Source of the DNA: Vibrio sp. STUT-A11
GTDB lineage: Bacteria > Pseudomonadota > Gammaproteobacteria > Enterobacterales > Vibrionaceae
Length of the DNA: 64,000 nucleotides
Direction: 5' to 3'
Assembly (NCBI RefSeq): GCF_026000435.1
Contig: NZ_AP026763.1
Coordinates: 3,162,001 to 3,226,000, forward strand
This document shows, piece by piece, positions 59,627-64,000 of the stretch. The notes under the pieces are model-generated. The model was not told where the DNA came from. It did not search any database and saw only the letters and a program-made list of their open reading frames with translations. The translations under genes and the position numbers were made by a program. Each line of letters opens with the position of its first letter. Positions within the stretch are counted from its first letter, which is position 1.

Positions 59627-61036
59627 ATGTCAGTAGAAAACGTTCTATCGCTGATCCAAGAAAACGAAGTTAAGTTTGTTGACCTACGCTTCACAGATAC
59701 AAAAGGTAAAGAGCAGCACATTTCGATTCCTGCTCACCAAATCGACGCAGACTTCTTCGAAGAAGGTAAAATGTTCGATGGTTCATCAGTTGCTGGCTGG
59801 AAAGGTATCAACGAATCAGACATGGTAATGATGCCGGATGCATCTTCAGCTGTGCTTGACCCTTTCACTGAAGACGCAACACTAAATATCCGTTGTGACA
59901 TTCTAGAGCCTGCGACAATGCAAGGTTACGATCGTGACCCACGTTCAATCGCAAAACGCGCTGAAGACTTCATGCGTTCAACGGGTGTTGCAGACACTGT
60001 ACTTATCGGTCCTGAGCCAGAGTTCTTCCTATTTGACGATGTTAAATTCGCAACTGACATGTCAGGTTCTTTCTTCAAGATCGATGACGTAGAAGCGGCA
60101 TGGAACACAGGTTCTGACTACGAAGAAGGTAACAAAGGTCACCGTCCTGGCGTTAAAGGCGGTTACTTCCCAGTAGCTCCAGTTGACTCATCTCAAGACA
60201 TCCGCAGCGCAATGTGTCTGATCATGGAAGAAATGGGTCTGGTTGTTGAAGCACACCACCACGAAGTAGCAACTGCGGGTCAGAACGAAATCGCGACTCG
60301 TTTCAACACGCTAACAACGAAAGCTGACGAAATCCAAATCTACAAGTACGTTGTACACAACGTTGCTCACGCATTTGGTAAAACAGCGACATTCATGCCT
60401 AAACCACTTGTTGGCGACAACGGTTCTGGTATGCACGTTCACCAATCTCTAGCGAAAGACGGTGTAAACCTATTCGCAGGTGACAAGTACGGCGGCCTAT
60501 CTGAAATGGCTCTTTACTACATCGGCGGTATCATCAAACACGCTCGCGCAATCAACGCATTTGCTAACCCAGCAACTAACTCGTACAAGCGTCTTGTACC
60601 AGGCTTCGAAGCACCAGTTATGCTAGCTTACTCAGCGCGTAACCGTTCTGCTTCTATTCGTATCCCAGTGGTACCAAGCCCTAAAGCGCGTCGTATCGAA
60701 GTTCGTTTCGGTGACCCAGCAGCAAACCCATACCTATGTTTCGCAGCAATGCTAATGGCTGGTCTTGACGGTATCAAGAACAAGATCCACCCAGGCGAAG
60801 CAATGGATAAAGACCTTTACGATCTACCAGCTGAAGAAGCAGCAGAAATCCCAACTGTTGCATACTCACTAAAAGATGCACTAGCTGAGCTAGATGCTGA
60901 CCGTGAGTTCCTAACAGCAGGCGGCGTATTCTCTGATGACTTTATCGATTCTTACATCGACCTTAAAGCTCAGGACGTTGAGAAAGTAAACATGACAACT
61001 CACCCAGTTGAGTTTGAACTTTACTACTCTGTTTAA
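59627..61036 (+). CDS. glnA: Glutamine synthetase type I
   Basis: A 469-residue enzyme that condenses glutamate and ammonia with ATP, the entry point of nitrogen assimilation. Active-site stretches include FDGSSVAGWKGINESDM, EPEFFLFDDV, NGSGMHVHQSL and KPHNPxxNSYKRL-type NPATNSYKRLVPGFEAPV. The adenylylation tyrosine sits in MDKDLYDLPAEE (about residue 398), so covalent control by GlnE is expected. GGAGG precedes ATG 59627. Transcription is by sigma-54 and NtrC (sites listed). Confidence 0.98.
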   Translation: MSVENVLSLIQENEVKFVDLRFTDTKGKEQHISIPAHQIDADFFEEGKMFDGSSVAGWKGINESDMVMMPDASSAVLDPFTEDATLNIRCDILEPATMQGYDRDPRSIAKRAEDFMRSTGVADTVLIGPEPEFFLFDDVKFATDMSGSFFKIDDVEAAWNTGSDYEEGNKGHRPGVKGGYFPVAPVDSSQDIRSAMCLIMEEMGLVVEAHHHEVATAGQNEIATRFNTLTTKADEIQIYKYVVHNVAHAFGKTATFMPKPLVGDNGSGMHVHQSLAKDGVNLFAGDKYGGLSEMALYYIGGIIKHARAINAFANPATNSYKRLVPGFEAPVMLAYSARNRSASIRIPVVPSPKARRIEVRFGDPAANPYLCFAAMLMAGLDGIKNKIHPGEAMDKDLYDLPAEEAAEIPTVAYSLKDALAELDADREFLTAGGVFSDDFIDSYIDLKAQDVEKVNMTTHPVEFELYYSV

Positions 61037-61083
61037 GGTTCAGATTCAGACTGTGTAACGTGTAAACACAGTAGCAAAATTTT

Positions 61084-61112
61084 AGGCTCGCCTCGCAGGC
61101 GGGCCTTTTTTG
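61084..61112 (+). terminator. Terminator after glnA
   Basis: Nine-base stem AGGCTCGCC with GGCGGGCCT (one G-T pair), 5-base loop, then TTTTTT. It separates glnA from the downstream DUF4124 and ntrBC genes. Confidence 0.88.
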
Positions 61113-61236
61113 TATTCGCCAGTCCAGAGTCGCCGTTTAACATGAGGGAATAATTACAATACGCTCAGACTCTTATTATGTGAATCAAGGGACTCAGCAC
61201 CTAAACGTGAAAATATCAGTCAAAAGAAGGTGAGCT

Positions 61237-61815
61237 ATGAAAGTTCAGCTTATTACACTCCTGTGCGCGCTCAGCAGCGTAATGACTCCCCCCGCTGTAC
61301 TTGCACAAATCGCGTATATCTGGGTTGATAAAGATGGTGTTATTCACTTCAGTGACACGCCTAGTCAGGGTGCAAAAGCCATTGCTCTGCCTAATTTGGA
61401 AGCTCCAGCACCTGAAGTCGAAACTACCGAATCACTTGCACCACAAGTGAACAAAACGTCTGCAGAGACCGAAAAAGTACCTCAAACTCAACCTGAAAAG
61501 CCCCAGCCCTTACAACTCACTATGCTCAGTCCCGCGCATGACGAAACACTGCGCAGCAATCGTGGACGGATTAATATTCAACTCGAAACCAATCGTAAAC
61601 TCGGCATTGGAGAACAGTTACAACTTCTACTTGATGGAAACCCTTATGGGGTACCACAAACTCATCTGAATTGGCAGCTAAGTGATATTGACCGAGGGAC
61701 TCACACTCTTTCGGTCCATGCCAAGCGAAGCGGCAAGCTTATTGCATCATCTAGCCCTATAACGGTGCATTTACATAGAGCAAGTATCAAGCCGACCGTA
61801 AACGGGGCAAAGTAG
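61237..61815 (+). CDS. DUF4124 domain-containing exported protein
   Basis: A 192-residue protein with a signal peptide (about 1-23, ending AVLA) and an N-terminal DUF4124 domain: IAYIWVDKDGVIHFSDTPSQGAKAIALPN. A proline- and glutamate-rich linker (about 53-95) leads to an Ig-like C-terminal part (LTMLSPAHDETLRSNRGRINIQLE ... HTLSVHAKRSGKLI). Function unknown. It regularly lies between glnA and ntrB in Vibrionaceae as I recall, but no sequence feature ties it to nitrogen. GGTGAGC gives a moderate ribosome-binding site. Confidence 0.82.
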   Translation: MKVQLITLLCALSSVMTPPAVLAQIAYIWVDKDGVIHFSDTPSQGAKAIALPNLEAPAPEVETTESLAPQVNKTSAETEKVPQTQPEKPQPLQLTMLSPAHDETLRSNRGRINIQLETNRKLGIGEQLQLLLDGNPYGVPQTHLNWQLSDIDRGTHTLSVHAKRSGKLIASSSPITVHLHRASIKPTVNGAK

Positions 61816-61896
61816 AGTTTTTGGTGAAAATAAAGCATCACAATGAAGCTTTTCACTTTTTCTTCTTAGTTTTATTGGCCATACTCAATGTTCCAT

Positions 61897-61913
61897 TGCA
61901 CCATTATTGTGCG
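61897..61913 (+). promoter_or_regulatory. Single NtrC-type site upstream of ntrB
   Basis: TGCACCA-TTA-TTGTGCG matches the NtrC pattern at 11 or more of 14 arm positions and lies 33 bp before the ntrB start codon. In E. coli a comparable site over the glnL promoter lets NtrC repress its own operon; the same role is inferred here. Confidence 0.65.
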
Positions 61914-61945
61914 TCGCACAGTCTTAACGCAAACAAGGACATAAT

Positions 61946-62992
61946 GTGGATACCAATCTTCCTAGTGCCATTCTCAACAATATGGTTACAGCAACGCTGA
62001 TTCTCGATGATGGCTTGGCGGTCCGTTATGCCAATCCAGCAGCAGAGCTGTTGTTTTCACAAAGTGCTAAACGCATTGTCGAGCAGTCGTTATCTCAACT
62101 TATCCAACATGCCTCGATGGATTTGGCCCTGCTCACTCAACCACTACAGAGTGGTCAAAGCATCACCGACAGCGATGTCACTTTCATTGTCGACGGAAAG
62201 CCTTTGATGCTGGAAGTGACGGTGAGCCCGATAACCTGGGAAAAGCAGCTGATGCTATTGGTCGAAATGCGCAAGATTGACCAGCAACGCCGACTAACGC
62301 AAGAACTCAACCAACACGCACAACAACAAGCAGCCAAGCTTCTTGTGCGTGGTCTGGCACATGAAATTAAAAATCCATTAGGTGGGTTGCGGGGGGCAGC
62401 ACAGCTACTGGAAAAGATGTTGCCAGATCCATCCTTAACGGAATACACCCATATTATTATCGAACAAGCCGATCGCTTGAGGGCCTTAGTCGATCGCCTG
62501 CTTGGCCCTCAAAAGCCAGGTAAAAAGACACAAGAAAACCTCCATCAGGTTTTGGAGAAAGTCCGCCAATTAGTCGAACTTGAGTCACAACACTCTATCA
62601 CTATTGAGCGTGATTATGATCCAAGCCTGCCAGAGATTTTGATGGATGCGGACCAAATAGAGCAAGCGATGCTGAACATCGTCAGCAACGCGGCACAAAT
62701 TCTTGCGTCTCAAGAACACGGAATAATCACTATTCGCACCAGAACGGTGCACCAAGCCAATATTCACGGTAAACGCTGTAAATTAGCCGCACGTATTGAG
62801 ATCACCGATAACGGGCCGGGCATTCAACCTGAATTACAAGATACGCTGTTTTACCCAATGGTCAGTGGCCGAGAAGGCGGTACCGGACTCGGGCTGTCTA
62901 TCTCACAGAATTTGATCGACCAGCACAACGGAAAAATCGATGTTGAGAGCTGGCCTGGCCACACCAATTTCACAATTTATTTGCCGATCTGA
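61946..62992 (+). CDS. ntrB: Nitrogen regulation sensor kinase NtrB (GlnL)
   Basis: A 348-residue cytoplasmic histidine kinase/phosphatase that responds to PII and controls NtrC. An N-terminal PAS domain (about 8-110) precedes the H-box GLAHEIKNPLGGLRG with His139, the N-box MLNIVSNAAQIL, and the ATP boxes DNGPGI and GGTGLGLSIS. No membrane segments. The start is GTG at 61946 with AAGGA upstream; an ATG two bases earlier is in another frame. Confidence 0.95.
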   Translation: MDTNLPSAILNNMVTATLILDDGLAVRYANPAAELLFSQSAKRIVEQSLSQLIQHASMDLALLTQPLQSGQSITDSDVTFIVDGKPLMLEVTVSPITWEKQLMLLVEMRKIDQQRRLTQELNQHAQQQAAKLLVRGLAHEIKNPLGGLRGAAQLLEKMLPDPSLTEYTHIIIEQADRLRALVDRLLGPQKPGKKTQENLHQVLEKVRQLVELESQHSITIERDYDPSLPEILMDADQIEQAMLNIVSNAAQILASQEHGIITIRTRTVHQANIHGKRCKLAARIEITDNGPGIQPELQDTLFYPMVSGREGGTGLGLSISQNLIDQHNGKIDVESWPGHTNFTIYLPI

Positions 62993-63049
62993 CCAAGTTT
63001 AGCGTTTAGCTATGGGTCAGTTTTACGGTTTTGCTGCAAGGACTAGTAG

Positions 63050-64000
63050 ATGAGTAAAGGATATGTTTGGGTCGTTGATGACGACAGTTCAATTCGCTGG
63101 GTGATGGAAAAAACCCTTTCTTCAGCCAATATTAAGTGCGAAACCTACGCTGATGGGGAAAGCGTATTAATGGCACTAGAACGCGAAGTTCCTGACGTTC
63201 TGGTTTCAGATATACGTATGCCGGGCATCGATGGCCTTGAGCTTCTCAAACAAGTTCAGCGCGACTACCCGGACTTGCCCGTCATCATTATGACCGCTCA
63301 CTCCGATCTGGACGCGGCAGTTAACGCGTATCAAAAAGGCGCATTTGAATACCTGCCAAAACCGTTTGATATTGATGAAACCCTGACTTTAGTCGAGCGC
63401 GCTATCGCTCACAGTCATGAAAATAAACGAGTGCAGATATCACCAGAAGATATCCCTGCCGAAACACCAGAAATCATCGGTGAAGCACCGGCGATGCAGG
63501 AAGTGTTTCGCGCGATCGGCCGCCTTTCCCGCTCTTCAATTTCAGTATTGATCAATGGTGAGTCAGGCACCGGTAAGGAGCTTGTGGCTCACGCGCTGCA
63601 TCGACATAGCCCTCGAGCCAGCAAACCTTTCATTGCACTTAACATGGCAGCAATCCCGAAAGACCTGATCGAATCCGAACTGTTTGGCCATGAAAAGGGC
63701 GCGTTTACCGGCGCGAACAATGTTCGCCAAGGCCGATTCGAACAAGCGAATGGCGGTACGTTATTTCTGGATGAAATCGGTGATATGCCACTGGATATCC
63801 AGACTCGTTTACTACGCGTTCTCGCTGATGGTCAGTTCTATCGTGTTGGTGGTCATTCACCGATCAGTGTTGATGTCCGTATCGTTGCGGCGACTCACCA
63901 GAACCTGGAAAGACTGGTTCATGAAGGCGATTTTCGTGAGGACTTGTTCCACCGTCTGAATGTTATACGCGTTCAAATTCCGGCACTGCGTGAACGTAAG
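63050..64000 (+). CDS. ntrC: Nitrogen regulator NtrC (GlnG), 3' end outside the window
   Basis: The first 317 codons of a sigma-54 activator. Receiver domain with acidic pair at 10-12, phospho-acceptor Asp54 (LVSDIRMPGIDG) and Lys104. The AAA+ domain has Walker A GESGTGKE (170-177), the sigma-54-contacting GAFTGA loop (217-222) and Walker B GGTLFLDE (235-242). It is cut after ALRERK, so the rest of the AAA+ domain and the Fis-type DNA-binding domain lie beyond 64000. It starts 57 bp after ntrB and acts on the glnA enhancer in this window. Confidence 0.97.
   Translation, partial: MSKGYVWVVDDDSSIRWVMEKTLSSANIKCETYADGESVLMALEREVPDVLVSDIRMPGIDGLELLKQVQRDYPDLPVIIMTAHSDLDAAVNAYQKGAFEYLPKPFDIDETLTLVERAIAHSHENKRVQISPEDIPAETPEIIGEAPAMQEVFRAIGRLSRSSISVLINGESGTGKELVAHALHRHSPRASKPFIALNMAAIPKDLIESELFGHEKGAFTGANNVRQGRFEQANGGTLFLDEIGDMPLDIQTRLLRVLADGQFYRVGGHSPISVDVRIVAATHQNLERLVHEGDFREDLFHRLNVIRVQIPALRERK

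Noticed and set aside
1..64000. Prophage, integron, transposase, CRISPR, tRNA or rRNA genes
   Set aside because: None seen on either strand; gene content is core Vibrio housekeeping with only small non-coding repeats.

Overview
The window is a chromosomal segment of a Vibrio, most likely of the Harveyi/Parahaemolyticus group. The evidence is gene content and order: gmk-rpoZ-spoT-trmH-recG-xanP, ompR-envZ, greB, tex, bioH-comF-nfuA-nudE-cysQ, a complete gspC-N (eps) operon, hslR-hslO-pckA, typA, and glnA with ntrBC. The TonB cluster of the TtpC type points the same way, as do close matches to remembered E. coli and V. cholerae proteins. The species call is inference. I see no tRNA, rRNA, CRISPR array, prophage or transposase gene. 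Almost all of it looks like core genome, broken by small dispersed repeats.

Layout. 0.3-6.6 kb (minus): psiE, then a five-gene Yej/Opp-type peptide ABC importer whose ATPase is split into two genes. 6.6-7.4 kb: an 820-bp AT-rich divergent control region with two clean palindromes. 7.4-15.0 kb (plus): a TonB-dependent receptor followed by DUF3450, ttpC, exbB, exbD, tonB and a TPR gene, together a dedicated outer-membrane energising system. 15.4-23.4 kb: gmk, rpoZ, spoT, trmH, recG, xanP. 23.6-29.1 kb (minus): envZ, ompR, a DUF1090 gene, greB and a large periplasmic retropepsin-like protein. 29.3-36.2 kb: tex, bioH, comF, nfuA, nudE, cysQ and one unknown gene. 36.4-47.7 kb (minus): the 12-gene type II secretion operon gspC to gspN. 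48.0-53.6 kb: hslR, hslO, pckA and an AsmA-like gene. 53.5-59.1 kb: a GNAT/hot-dog fusion, dtd, yihY, a DUF2959 lipoprotein, a small P-loop ATPase and typA. 59.6-64.0 kb: glnA, a DUF4124 gene, ntrB and the 5' part of ntrC, cut by the window edge.

How the genes work together. The receptor/TonB cluster and the divergent peptide importer share one intergenic control region and could form an outer-to-inner-membrane uptake route for one peptide-like substrate (inference). glnA has a textbook sigma-54 promoter with upstream NtrC sites, and a further NtrC site precedes ntrB, so the nitrogen circuit can be read from the DNA. xanP carries a PurR-like operator over its promoter. The gsp genes are tightly packed and translationally coupled.

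The observations most worth a second look are these: a periplasmic protein built from four retropepsin-like units in the order active, degenerate, degenerate, active; the receptor/TonB/peptide-importer island with its palindromic operators; a perfect 117-bp in-frame tandem duplication in the AsmA-like gene; a GspH pseudopilin with alanine instead of glycine at the prepilin cleavage site; and a 243-bp inverted-repeat element between trmH and recG.
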